From NCBI GenBank assembly GCA_021018815.1, contig JAITYX010000042.1:4261001-4325000 (forward strand): a DNA stretch of 64,000 bases, in the 5' to 3' direction. Source of the DNA: Talinum fruticosum. Taxonomy: Eukaryota > Streptophyta > Magnoliopsida > Caryophyllales > Talinaceae. The notes beneath the pieces are model-generated. The model saw nothing but the letters and a program-made list of their open reading frames with translations. It searched no databases and was not told the DNA's origin. Below are positions 1 to 11,396 of this stretch, one piece after another (within the stretch, counting starts at the first letter, position 1; each line of letters begins with the position of its first letter). Made by a program: the position numbers and the translations under genes.

Positions 1-964
1 ACCTTAACACCGTTAAAAATAATAGAATATCCTTTAATTATTTTCTAAAATATTATTCTATAATTTATCTTAAATAAAATTACTCTTAATTACATCCCTT
101 CTTTAAAATCATTCAATATACTTTTTGTCATCAATATATTTTTTTGAATTTTTCACGGGTTTTTACTAATGATTGACATGAGAATGAATTACATTGATTG
201 ATAATAGGATAGATATCTCAGTAATTTTATATTAATTTTATTTTGAGTCCTAATATATTTTAATTTTCAGATTATTTTTCTATTTATTTTTGTTATTTTT
301 AGTCAAATTGTTAGAAGTTGGATTAAATTAGTTTCCTTTGGTTAATTTTATTTTTTTATATTATTATAGGGTTTAGTTAGAGTATTAATATCTTAGTATT
401 AATTTTCTTAGTTTTTATGATTAATTTAATTATTTTTTTGATTTATTTTCTAATTTAGGTTAAAGCAAGTTTTTAATTTAATAAATTTATAAATTAAATT
501 TTTGTATTTTAATTTTAGGTTTTTAGTGTATGTTTCGGTCCAAAAATAGTTTTAATATTCTAGTTTATTTAATTATTTATTTTCATATGTATTGTAGTGT
601 AATTGATTATTTGTTTAACTTTCTATTTTAGATTATGTTTTTGTTTTTCTGTTTTAATTGTGTTTAATTTTTCTGAAAAATTTAAAAAAGTTTTTATGTT
701 TTTAATTATGTCCAGATTTTTAATTTAGTTCATTATATAATTTTCTGTAATTTTTATTTATTAATTTTCTGCTCAATTTGGTTTTATTTTATGTTTTATA
801 TTTTTTAAAATTAATAAGGCTAATTATTTACTATTTAATTTTTAGATTTAGATTAAATAATTTAATAATATAATTTAATAATATAATTTATTTATTTTTC
901 AGCAAGGGGATCCAATATTACCTTGATACAGTCTACTTTTAAAGGGAAACCTTTTTTTTTCCTT
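1..964. other. Gene-free, T-rich strand-asymmetric DNA
   Basis: No gene is visible. The plus strand is dominated by runs of T with scattered A and very little C, for example around 240-480 and 600-900. Such asymmetry is seen in long introns or non-coding parts of retroelements, but nothing here identifies either. From about 900 the composition changes, with a short G-rich stretch (aaggggatcc near 905), and the tandem array follows. Confidence 0.4.
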
Positions 965-1371
965 TCGATGAATTTTATCGTTTATTTAATTATTTACATC
1001 AATGACTTATTTTTAATGAACAAATAATTTTTATGATTGAGACTACACCAAACTCCTACAATCACTCTTGTTGTAGTATTTAGTCTATTTAAAAAGATTA
1101 CTATTATATATTGTATAGATTTATTAGAAAAAAATATCTAATGAGACTGTATTATCACACACACAAAAAAAGGAGGAGGATAGTCCACTTATAAAAGGAT
1201 TTTTTTATTTGGATAAATTATATTATTTATTTATTTATTTAATTATTTACATCAACGACTCATATTCAATGGACAAATAATTTTTATGGTTAAGATTACC
1301 CTAATTTCTTACAATCACTCCCATTACAATATTTGACCAATTTAAAAATATTACTATTATATATTGCATGG

Positions 1372-1426
<55 letters not shown>

Positions 1427-1431
1427 GAGTG

Positions 1432-1493
<62 letters not shown>

Positions 1494-1635
1494 GAGTGCA
1501 TAGATGAGTGGAAACTTATTTTTTAAATGATAAATTATTTATTTTTTTATTGGACGAAACTCCTTAATTCACTCTGGTTGCGAGCATTTCAAAATTTGAA
1601 AAGATTGGCATTATATAGTGTATAGATGATTGCCA
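965..1635. repeat. Satellite-like tandem array, ~253-bp unit, about 2.6 copies
   Basis: The block with tatttacatcaa at 991 recurs at 1244, followed in both copies by an acaaataatttttatg segment, a caatcactc segment and ttactattatatattg. A third, more decayed unit runs from about 1530 to 1635 and keeps the attatata-gtgtataga end. The spacing is 251-254 bp. Units two and three are separated by a duplicated (ATT)n microsatellite. It has no coding potential. Confidence 0.7.
1372..1499. repeat. Duplicated (ATT)n microsatellite
   Basis: Two long (ATT)n runs (about 1372-1425 and 1433-1492) each end in the same non-repeat motif agagtgca. The pattern is a duplication of a whole block made of (ATT)n plus agagtgc, rather than simple slippage of the triplet. 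Confidence 0.85.
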
Positions 1636-2149
1636 TTAGACTTATTATTTGGTGTTAAAAACGTATTAACTGGTGTAACAAGTCAAAAAATACCACGGGA
1701 TAATGACATTTGTATCTATAAATAAAGAGTATAATGACAATCATTAAATGTAAAATTCATCGATGACATTTTGAACTTTTCGGAATAGTATAATGATATT
1801 TTAAACCGATTTAAACCAATCATTTTCAAACTACATTTTTGGAAATGAGGTTTACGACATGACTCTAAAGTTCAGCATTACATCGATTCTTTTTAACGAT
1901 AATATTTGTACCAATTCTTTAATTCTGTTTTTTTGGTTTTTGAATCAATTCCTTAATTATGCTCAAGATTATCATGAAAAGGATCGATATATGTTATTAC
2001 AGTTACTTTGACCTTATGGGAAAATTGTCCTATATATACAAGGTTTGAAAAAAATTTATAAAAGAGTGGCCAAACACTCCTAGCCCTTGCTTAATATGTT
2101 GGATATCTTCTATTTTGATAGACTATGATAATTTTCACTTAGAAGTTAA

Positions 2150-2387
2150 TATTTTGTAAATCATTCATTATGGGCATTCAAAAATGATACGTTGAAGTAA
2201 AAAACTACAGATTGTGGCTAGATTGATACTGTAATTAAAGAGATTGACGAAAGTATATTTATCATTAATTTTATACTAATTTTTGATAAAGATATGTTTT
2301 GATATTATAGATTTGTTCTAGTCGGAAAATTATTTTTGTACATGTCGTATGACTTTTCATTTATGAAATTTCTCTTTCTATAAAAAA
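2150..2387 (+). mobile_element. Retroposon 3' end, subfamily A copy 1
   Basis: This segment matches 10055-10497 and the reverse strand of 38425-38760. Shared landmarks in order are an attgtggc-gattgatact block, agtatatttaycattaatttta, ttttgatattntagattt, a gtcgtatgactttt-like block, and an end reading tatgaaatttctctttctat followed by an A run. A fixed 3' end with a short A tail is typical of non-LTR retroposons (LINE or SINE). No intact coding region is seen. Confidence 0.6.
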
Positions 2388-2739
2388 GCAACATTCGTGA
2401 ATGGGATAATAAACTTACCCAATAAACCTTCTAGGTATCAACATTACATAATTACTTGGATTGTACTAATTGTTATATTGTAATTTCTTGAGTATGATTC
2501 ATTATACTCTTATATATCACATCTTTTGAACAAAAGAAAAAATAGGAGGGAGGTTTAAAGTATAAAATATAAGAAAGAGGTTATAGTTCATGAGACTACC
2601 TAATAAGATAGTCCATAAATTACAATGAAATTTTTAAAATTTCAGTTATTAATTCTTTCGCACATAAAAGAGCCCTATTTCAAACCCTAAAATTTATGAA
2701 CCTAATGGGACATAACATAGTCTAAAGTTAGGTTATCAA

Positions 2740-2975
2740 GAACTTTTCTTGTTTATATTCGACAAGAAGATTATATAAGATTTATAAATCTTTTTGTTAG
2801 AAGATGTACAATGAAACATTAAACGAACCTAAGAGGAACGTTCAAAAGAGTTTCAATTCATTATTTTATCGAAAGATTTATTTTATTATTTTAGTTATGA
2901 ATTTGTTTGAGTTTGATTTTTATTAGATATCGTATGACTTTTAATTAATGAAATCCATCCATTATTAAAAAAGAC
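2740..2975 (+). mobile_element. Retroposon 3' end, subfamily B copy 1
   Basis: It is homologous along its length to 7055-7265. Both copies contain tatanaagattt-taaatct, a tgaaac-a-aacg block, gaggaac-ttc, aaagatttatttna, gttatnaatttgtttgag and a common end with tcgtatg-ttttnaattaatgaaat. The 3' end resembles subfamily A, so the two groups probably share one source of reverse transcriptase. No reading frame survives. Confidence 0.55.
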
Positions 2976-3274
2976 TTTTCTCGACTAATAGAACAATACT
3001 TTTTCATTTCATAATTATTAGAACAATATATTTCAAGTTGAGTGATCAAAGAAGATAATAATCTTATACATGAAAAGAGACAAAGGTCGATATTAAATCT
3101 AATGTTAATGATAGTACTACCTATAACATATTAACATCCAAATTTTGAATACTTATATTATATATAAAACCCCATTACGAGATACCCCAAGAACAAATTT
3201 TTCTTTTCAATGGTAAAAAGATGAATGAAAAATTAGGAGCCCATTTTAAAAAGTGTATACTCAATTACATTTGT

Positions 3275-3735
3275 AGTCTTTTTTTTTTCGGGTACATTTG
3301 TGTAAATTGGACCTATTACACATCAATCACGAATTATTTGGGTTTATTGTGTAAAAAAATTAAGCAAGATGCTTATAATTGTGTAATGTATGGGCTTAAA
3401 ATTAGATGATCAAATACAACGTTTCGACAGATGTTGTGATATTATTATAATTTAGACAATATTAAATGTAGGTTGCATTTTTTTTTCCGGGTACATTTGT
3501 GTAAATTGGACCTATTACACATCAACCACGAATTATTTGGGTTTATTGGGTGAACAAAAATAAGCAAGGTACTTATAATTGTATAACGTACGAGCTTAAA
3601 GTTAGGTGATCAAATACAGTTTTGACCGATGTCATGATATTATAATTTAAACAATATTAAATGTAAGTCGCAAATTGTTTTTCGGGTACATTTGTGTAAC
3701 TGGGACCTATTACACATCAACCACGAATTTTATAT
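3275..3735 (+). repeat. Tandem array, ~197-bp unit, about 2.3 copies
   Basis: The motif cgggtacatttgtgtaa, followed by ggacctattacacatcaa and cacgaatt, occurs at 3289, 3488 and 3683. Units one and two are near-identical over about 195 bp, including the gatcaaatac and acaatattaaatgta parts. The third unit stops after cacgaatt. It is not coding: the one short frame across it (3221-3409) is broken in the second unit. Confidence 0.85.
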
Positions 3736-4440
3736 ACTTAAAGTTATTAGTTTTCTTGGTTATGCAATAAACATTAGAAGAAGACGAGGACCGCGGGACT
3801 TAGACCATTTGTTTAGTCATGTACGTACAATTTGATATGACTGCAACGATGTTAGATTTCAAACCACCCAATAAATAAATATCAAGGACGAAATATACTC
3901 ACAAGAACTCATTGGTTTTCTTGCTTGTGTAATCAACACTAAAAGTTTTCTTGCTTATGTAATCAACTTTTAAAAGAAACCGAGTCATAAGACTCATCTG
4001 ATTATGAGGAGATTGATCCTTAAGAGGTAATTGACTATTTTCTTAAGTTCTCTAAAAAAATCTCGTTAGTAAATTTTTATTCCAGCGAAAAATTTCAATT
4101 ATGATTCTTCTCTTTTTAAGAAAAAGTTGAGTCTTTAGAAATTGAGAATACCGTTTTGAAAAATAATTGAAAAAAATTAAGGCTTAACATAAACATACTC
4201 GTAAGCATCTCATAAGATAATGACACCGAGTTTGAGAGCCCGAAATATGAGAATAAGCTTTTGAAGAAAAAACTAGAAGAGTCTCAGAACTTGGTTTTAA
4301 AACTCACTCAAGGTTAGAAAAACCTTGATATAAAATCGAGTTTGTTGAGTGATTGAATAAATATATTTTTCTTTTAAAGCTGTGCATAATGTATTATTTT
4401 GAAGTTGGGTGACGAAATAAGAATTTCTAAAAGGATGCAA
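3736..4440. other. Intergenic, nothing recognised
   Basis: AT-rich sequence without a reading frame, RNA gene or repeat that I can identify. A small direct repeat ttttcttgcttatgtaatcaac occurs in two variants at about 3917 and 3951. Confidence 0.4.
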
Positions 4441-4442
4441 CT

Positions 4443-4755
4443 ATGGTTCTATTTGGCAATCATTTGTTAGTCTGCTGGTTGTTCGATGATTGGATTAGTT
4501 GTTTGTGTTAGTTATTTACATTGAAATTGTTTCTAGCAAAAGTGTTTGGTAAAATTAGTTGTTTCTTAAAAAACATGAGGAAAAAAACTAATTTATAAAA
4601 AGACAACCAGAAAAAGTTAGGGTAAAAAGCCGTGCAAAAAATCATATTACTAAACAACTTAAATAGTTTTTTAACCAAATCAAAAAGTCAAAACTCACTC
4701 AAAAAGTCAATTTTTATCAAAAAATCATTGAAAAAGTTATTAATCAAAACATGAC
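4443..4755. mobile_element. MITE-like element
   Basis: The left side has the tatttggcaa / tgtttggtaa wording, and the right side, read in reverse, begins taggtcatgttttgatta followed by runs of tgactttttga. Both are characteristic of short non-autonomous hAT-type plant elements. Exact termini and a target duplication could not be fixed, so the boundaries are approximate. Confidence 0.45.
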
Positions 4756-4969
4756 CTATATATGAAACAAATAATACCAAAATTTTGGGCTATTATACGA
4801 ATAAGATTAGACCCTACTACAAATATCTTCTCCACAAATCATATATACTTTTCTCCAATTAGATGATATGTCCCTATCATTTTTCTAGCCTGTTTTTTGT
4901 CCAACAACAAACAAAAAATATAAAAAGCTCTTAAAATATTTTTATAGAACACATTCTTAAAAATTTGGA

Positions 4970-5115
4970 TATATCACAATTTCGACACATTGGTTAGCAC
5001 TCATACAAAAAGTTACTGGGGTCCTGACTACATAAAATTTCGGATTCGATTCTCTCCTCTCTTTTATATTGTCAGACCCTTTGTAATTTTTACGGATAAA
5101 AATTAAAAAAAAAAG
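4970..5115 (+). mobile_element. tRNA-derived SINE-like element
   Basis: A tRNA-like promoter pattern is present: an A-box-like tggttagcac at 4991 and a B-box-like ggattcgattc at 5042. About 50 bp downstream a short A-rich tail (5105-5114) closes the unit. This order (A box, B box, spacer, A tail) is that of plant SINEs. No target duplication was found, and the A box is only a partial match. A decayed tRNA gene is less likely because no acceptor-stem pairing is evident. Confidence 0.4.
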
Positions 5116-5119
5116 AGTT

Positions 5120-6525
5120 AGTTGTAATGAGTAGTGGGAATATGAAGGACCATATGTACATACCTCCTGTGCAGGGCTATGATTGATGGTGATATTACCA
5201 TAGGGGGTATACATCAGTCCTAGAATTTAAGTATCCATTTTGGATGTTCTTCTTGTTGTAGAAAAATCACACATTTAATCATATATATACATGGTTGCCT
5301 TGGTATTCAATCATTTCCTTAACCTGCATATTCTCAATCCCAATTATATTTATAAATTTTAATTTTATGTATGGGGTTGAATTTTAGTTGGTGTATTTCT
5401 ATGTTTATTATTTTAATTTTTAGATTAAAAAGTTATCGATTGAGCTTGAATTACAAATGAGAGTTAATATATTTGTATTGTTTAAATACTTATGATTGTT
5501 GTCTGCGTTGTTACTAATATTTTTATCGTTTTTGTTGGAAGGACTTGATGATGTTATAATCGAGATATCGACCACCAATATTAGCTAGTAAGATTAATAG
5601 GCTATAAGGCTATAACAACATGACTAAAAGTTTAAATTTTTTTTTGCATTTAATTATTTCAATTTATACTATCTACAAAACTATTTAACTAGGTATTGAA
5701 ATTAATTGGAATAACATAATTTAAAAAAATTTAGGATTTTTTTAAGGATCTTTTTCTCCACCTTTTGTGGAGGACATTTGAAATGTCGTACTCCTTCCAC
5801 TTTATTTTGTGAATATTTTACTTTTCATAGTTCATTGCATATAGTTATTTCAAAAAAAAAAAAAATTCACACGTTTTTTTAATTGGCAAAAACACATGGT
5901 AAAATTGCAAATCAGGTTAGGAATTTCACATCATTATAGTTCATGCATGGGTTATCCAGATAAGGTTAATTATCCTTTTTTTTATCGACCATTATTTTGT
6001 TTTATACATGCAATAAATCAGAAGGGGGGTTCTTTTTCCATTTTTCCAACGTACGGTATTTTTTATTTGGTTTTGAGAATTAAATAATAACATTACATTA
6101 TATAATTTCTTCACTTTTCAAAAGGAAAAAAATTATCTTATTAGCCTTAATTTATAAAAATATGTCCATTTCTTCTTAAAAAGGAAAATTTTAGGAAGAA
6201 TTTACAAAAAAATTATCTTATTAGCCTCATAAAGTTATCAATGTAAAAAGTTATGAAAAGTTTAAAAGAATTTGTAAAAATAATAAAAAAAAAAAAACTA
6301 GAGTAGTATTTTTACCCTGTCCGTATGATACATTGAAAAATAGTCAAGTAGTTCTTCTAATTATAATTAAACTATGTCGATTATATTCTAGGTATGAATT
6401 CACAAACACGCCACCACCAAGAGAAAAATACTCAAATACAGATTCAATATGTAATTAAGTTATATGGGACCAACTTCATTTATCAAAATATGATAAATTT
6501 ATTTTATAAGAGTTATGATAAGAAA

Positions 6526-6581
<56 letters not shown>

Positions 6582-7050
6582 GTTTGTTGTTGTTGCTGTT
6601 GTTATTGCTGTAATTACGGAAAGTGAATTAATATTAACATTAATATTATTTTAAAATTAATTATTTTATGAAAAGAGAATTTTTTTCTCCCAATATAGTG
6701 CTATATGAGCATGCATCCAGAGAATGACACTTAATGAGCACTCGTACCTTCTTCTCTTTTTCCCTTTCTTTCTTAAAAACCCTACCTATTTCTTTTCTCA
6801 GAGCTGTCATTGGCCTTTTGTTAATGGTAAGCCTCAATCTCTTTTTTTCTTTATATTTTATCTACTATTTTCTCCACAAATTTAATAATTATTCTCTCTC
6901 TATACCCTCTTCGAATGAGTGGTATTATTTCTCATTTTTGAAGCAATTCTATCGGTTTGTTTTCATAGGTTTATGATCGTATGTGGTTGAATTATTGATT
7001 GATTGTCGATCGATCCGCAACGAGTATTAATTCTTTAAATTCGGACTACT
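5120..7050. other. Intergenic AT-rich stretch with microsatellites
   Basis: No gene is supported. A (TAT)n run lies at 6527-6580, followed by an imperfect (GTT)n run to about 6612. The short frames here are chance products of low-complexity DNA. From 6690 to 6980 the plus strand is T/C-rich (ctctttttccctttc), which resembles a 5' leader, but no start or splice site in it is convincing. Confidence 0.4.
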
Positions 7051-7054
7051 GCAA

Positions 7055-7263
7055 CAAATAAATTTATTCAACTGGAAGGCTATACAAGATTTGTAAATCT
7101 GCTTGTTAAAGGTTGTATGATGAAACAACGATCAAATGGAAGAGGAACATTCGAAGATTTTCAATTAGTTCTTTCAATCAAAAGATTTATTTAGTTATTT
7201 TAGTTATAAATTTGTTTGAGTTTGATTTTCATTGTAGATGTCGTATGGTTTTCAATTAATGAA

Positions 7264-7265
<2 letters not shown>
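7055..7265 (+). mobile_element. Retroposon 3' end, subfamily B copy 2
   Basis: Clear homologue of 2740-2975, with shared acaagatttgtaaatct, aaagatttattt, gttataaatttgtttgag and a tgtcgtatg-ttttcaattaatgaaat end. Where copy 1 ends in an A run, this one runs into a (TA)n microsatellite (7266-7305), so the tail may have seeded the repeat. Confidence 0.55.

Positions 7266-7305
<40 letters not shown>
7266..7305. repeat. (TA)n microsatellite
   Basis: Uninterrupted TA dinucleotides directly after the 3' end of a retroposon copy. Confidence 0.9.
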
Positions 7306-7307
<2 letters not shown>

Positions 7308-8395
7308 TATTTATTTAAAAAGTAATTACACTACATTATATATCCAATTACAATCAAATTAAATCTAAGTAGAATTTAACTTATATTAAGTAATTAACTT
7401 TATTATTTCATCTTGTATCGTAACTTTTTGTCTATTTCCCTCTTTCTCTTTTTTTTTTCCTATTCTTATTTCACGCGATGATATTCACGTTGACATACAT
7501 ACATACATACATACAACCATAGATGATGCACCATATTTCTTCTTGTTTTTCATTTTGGTTCTCTTCCTGATTTTTATGTTTCCCTTTTTTGAGATTTTTT
7601 TGGGTTCCCTTTTCATTGTTTTTTATTGTTTGTTATTATCATGAGATTTTTTATTTTTTTTGGCCTTTTTCTTCATCCCGATTGATTGTTTTCCATGATC
7701 AAGTTGCCCTTTTTCATTAAATTTTTTCCTCCAAAATTTCCGTGAAATTCCCTCTTTTGTCGTAATGTCTATAAATTTTCTTCCCTCTAACCACATGCAA
7801 GATAAATGCTTCATTCTCCTCTTTTTGAGAAAGTCCCTTGAATATACTTTGCTAGTATTTGGCTTTAGTAGTTATGAGTGCAATAATACTCTTATTTAGA
7901 TTCTTATTTCGTATGCTGAGGGTATTTTTAATTTGACCTCGAGAGCATAAAAAAGGAAGACATTTATACTCTTATTTAGATTTTATTGAAATAATATTAA
8001 TTCTAAGTCATATATAACTCCTTCACGACTAACATTACTTTTAATTACGGTGATTATCGATATTGAGAATCATTATAAAGTTTTGTCATATTTATTATAT
8101 CCATTGATGACAACTGAAAGCAATGTAAAGTGGGAGAGATATGAATGAGATGGGAGGAGGAGGGTCAGCGCCAAAATGAGCGAGAGTGGGAAGTGGGTCA
8201 GCGGCAAAAATGGAAGGAAAGAGAGAGAGAGAGAGAGGTTAACGCGGCCACATGGCGGGGAAGGGGAGAAGCCCCATGAGTTTATCATGAAGAATAACAC
8301 ATCCACACAAAAAAAAGTACAGAAATCTCAAAATCAGGGGTTAAAATAAGGTAAGCAAAGCAGGTATTGGAATAATAATAATAATAATTAAAATT
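7306..8395. other. Intergenic, nothing recognised
   Basis: AT-rich, with T/C-rich patches near 7440-7460 and 7550-7600, a short (CATA)n run at 7496-7515 and a (GA)n run at 8220-8237. No protein family is recognisable in the short frames on either strand. Confidence 0.4.
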
Positions 8396-8399
8396 AGAA

Positions 8400-8719
8400 A
8401 AAGAGAACAAAAAAGAAACATCAATACTCGTCGTACCATTCTCTCGGCTCTCCCTTTCTTTCCCTTACTTTCGCTTACTTCATACATACCAACGCCGTGC
8501 AAAAAGCAAAACCCCCTCCCTCCGTACGCTCCCTTCAATCTTCTCTACTTCCTCCTCCTTTGATCTTCGATTTAAGTTGCTCTACTTTAATTTGCTCTCC
8601 AATTGATCAACACCTCGATTTTTGTCTCCCATCAATCCATAATTTTTCACTTTCTCCAACCCGCCATTGCCACGACACATGGTTGATGGCGTCCTCTATA
8701 AGGGTTTTTTGTTTTATTG
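8400..8719 (+). other. Possible orphan first exon: CT-rich leader, ATG and 5' splice site
   Basis: The plus strand changes to a pyrimidine-rich leader (ctccctccg, cttctctacttcctcctcc) typical of plant 5' UTRs. An ATG in good context (ttgATGgcg, near 8686) opens a short frame beginning MASSIRVFCFI. It ends at a strong donor, ttg|gtaagt, near 8719. I cannot find a matching downstream exon. A solo LTR sits 330 bp further on. The region may be a decapitated gene, a non-coding transcript or chance. Confidence 0.3.
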
Positions 8720-9048
8720 GTAAGTTTTTTAAATCTGGTATGCGTGTTATAATGTTTTACATATGTATTAGAATGTTTCTACTTTCGAATGTGTTTTAAA
8801 AGTTTTCATCTAGGAAAAATACTTCTTCAATTTTATTGCGAATCTTTTGTAATCGATTTCTTTACTAATAAAAATGTGTACATGGGTAAAGCTGCCTACA
8901 AATCTATCCATGAACCCCGAAAAGTATAACTACATCAAAAGTTATTGTTATATATACTTATTGATGGGGTTTCTATCATGAAGCTTAGGGTTCTTTTTAT
9001 TCTCATTTTTTTTAAAATTTGGCACCATATAGGTTTTGTTGATGAAAT

Positions 9049-9713
9049 TGTTGGAAAATGGCATGAAGCTTTCTCTTTTCTTGTGTCCCATGATGAAATT
9101 TTATAGCAAATTCCTTGTATTTATATACCTCCTTCTCTTGGCTACTATTTGAAAGTTAGCACTATGGTTTGAGGTTGAGAGGAGTTTGGACCACCACACA
9201 TACGCACGCCGCTCGGTCCGGGCCGGGTGCAGCACGGGCTATAGGCTATGGGCCTAATATATATATCTGTTTTTGGAGAAAATTTCGTGTGAGTTTCATT
9301 GACTCGTTCCTTGTCTGTGACTATTAGTAGGAGATATTCCTACCTTGATTTTCTCGAGTAGTGCAGAGATAAGTGGAGAATTTTTCTCCATTTCTTCGTT
9401 GATCCTTTGCATGTTTTTTGCTCCCAACGAGTCACATTTCCTACTATAAATTTAGAGCTCTTCCGCTCATTTTCATACATTTCATCCTCTTCCTTTCCTT
9501 TCTACTGCTTCTACATTAGTTTTCTGCATACTCCATTACCTTCGCTTTCGAGTGCACGTGAGTGAAGATGTTGTGGAAATCTTAGGGAGCAACCGGCTAT
9601 TAAAAATTGCGCCGTTGTCGGATCGTATTTGCTTTCGTGTCAGTGGTTATACCACGACATAACATTCTTCTCTTCCTCTCTTATCGCCATTGATAACTTA
9701 TTCTCTTCAAACA
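9049..9713 (+). mobile_element. Solo LTR of a Ty1/copia retrotransposon
   Basis: The element starts TGTTGGAAAATGGC and ends TTCAAACA, so it has the TG...CA ends of an LTR. It is flanked on both sides by the identical 5-bp target duplication gaaat (9044-9048 and 9714-9718). Inside are features of a plant copia LTR: the ggctatgggcctaa block, a TATA box (ctataaattt near 9443) and a C/T-rich leader. There is no internal gag-pol region, so this is a solo LTR left by recombination between two LTRs. The LTR supplies its own promoter reading rightwards. Confidence 0.88.
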
Positions 9714-9718
9714 GAAAT

Positions 9719-10050
9719 TACTAAATTCGAGGTTTCTTCCTCATGCCATCAAGTCATTAAATTTAGCTTGTGCATGAAAGTTGATTTTACGGTTCGATTT
9801 CTTGGTTTAATTTATTATAAATGATTAGTCATAAACTTCGATTTTTTGATATTTTTATTTCCGGTTGCAATAGAAATGTGTTCCTAGGCAGGCAATGAAT
9901 GAAGTTGTTGGATTGCAATGTCTTTTCTTAGCTGCAAATTATTTGATGGAATCTAAAAATTTCTTTCAAAATTGTTTGATGGAATCTAAAAATTTCTTTC
10001 CTTTTTAAGAGTTAGGGTTTCTCTTCATTTTTAGTGAGAGTTAGGGTTAG
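9719..10050. other. Intergenic, nothing recognised
   Basis: A short direct repeat, ttgatggaatctaaaaatttctttc, occurs twice between about 9940 and 10000. No gene is seen. Confidence 0.4.
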
Positions 10051-10054
10051 TTTT

Positions 10055-10497
10055 ATTTTTCGCCTTTGTATGAGTTATTTCTCTTACCAATACGTACAAA
10101 TTTTATTAAAGTTGTTGATTCAAATGGATGGTATATTTTTATATTTTTAAAAATTAGTTTCATTGATTTTAATTGGTGATGATTCAACAATGAAATTTTA
10201 TATGAATTGATCAAAGTGATGTTTCTTTCAAATTGGATCTTTTATGTCACACAAAGATCTATTCTATAAAGTTATACAATAGCTTGCCGATGTTCAAGAA
10301 AGACATATTGAAGTAGAAGAACACAGTTTGTGGCCATATTGATGCTACTAGAATAAAGCTGAACGGAAGTATATTTACCATTAATTTTATTGAAATAAAA
10401 ATCTGTTTTGATATTTTAGATTTATTCTTGTTAGACAATTATCTTTATAAATGTTGTACAAATTTTTATTAATGAAATTTATCTTTCTATAAAAAAA
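10055..10497 (+). mobile_element. Retroposon, subfamily A copy 2 (longest)
   Basis: This copy defines the subfamily. It pairs over its length with the reverse strand of 38425-38760, including ttcgcctttgtatgag, aatacgtacaaattttatt, gttgttgattcaaatg, gatgattcaacaatgaaat and the common 3' end followed by an A run. Relative to the 38 kb copy it carries an extra segment of about 75 bp after caacaatgaaatttta. No start codon or intact frame is present. Confidence 0.6.
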
Positions 10498-10945
10498 CTA
10501 TTATTCACATTTTTTCGTATTTTAAAGAATATCACAAATTTTTCATTTTTTTTCAAAGCGTTAATCCATTTTTTTCATTTTTTTTAATCAACAAAAATAT
10601 GTTTGTAAACCCATTTTTTTTATTCATAGGATTTTTTCCCTATAAAAAAATTCATAAGCTTTTTTCCTCGAGTGGCCAAATTAATAATGCAAGTAATAGC
10701 TTTTTTTAATTTAAGTTTACATTCCCCCCCACCCTAAGAAGCCAGGCATCCAAATTAGTTGTTTAAAAATTCATGCACTTGTATTATATATAAAGAAATT
10801 TTAGACGCCTAAAATTTATAAGGTTAAAAGTTTTGGCACTTATTTGACTATTCAAACTCATAACTATATTTAATTGTTGAGAGTAGGAAGCATATTCTTT
10901 GAATTGGTTTAAATTCATTTTGAATTAAATCACATTATAGGTAAC

Positions 10946-10950
<5 letters not shown>

Positions 10951-10982
<32 letters not shown>
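10951..10982. repeat. (TA)n microsatellite
   Basis: Uninterrupted TA dinucleotide run in otherwise unremarkable AT-rich DNA. Confidence 0.85.
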
Positions 10983-11122
10983 CTTTTATAGGAAAAATTG
11001 TTTATTTCAACTTATTCACAATTCGTTATTGATATTTACTATTAAAATTTGTTGACGATTCTTAAAGTTGTTGAAAAGTGTTAGAATAGTGGTTAATGAT
11101 TAAGAAAATATAACGAAAAGTT

Positions 11123-11396
11123 TGTTAGGATCGAAAATTCAATCACACAAATAAAACAGGAACAAAATGAATAATAAAAAGATATAAGATTTTTTAACAT
11201 GAAAAAATCCAAAAGGACGGCCTGCCCGTGCTGCATGTGCCCTGCCACTGGACACATCCAGTGCTGGCCAGCTGCTCCTTAATTCCTTCATCCGGCACGA
11301 CCCGTTTATGGTGTATTGTGGTCGTGCTCGTTGTCTTTTGCCTTGCAACACATATTCCCGACCACGAAACCTTCATTAGGCTCTATGTACCTCGCA
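11123..11396 (+). mobile_element. Small LTR-like element (solo LTR or TRIM-type)
   Basis: The segment begins TGTTAGGATCG and ends GTACCTCGCA. It is bordered by the same 5 bp, aagtt, at 11118-11122 and 11397-11401. The wording aataaaacagg and the aagattttttaacatgaaaaaatcc block are familiar from copia-type LTRs. A GC-rich stretch (11215-11395) stops exactly at the predicted end. At 274 bp it is short for an LTR. The inner ends are not a perfect TG/CA inverted pair, so the call is moderate. Confidence 0.5.

Noticed and set aside
6394..6582. Frame ending in poly-Tyr
   Set aside because: Product of the (TAT)n microsatellite; no upstream coding character.
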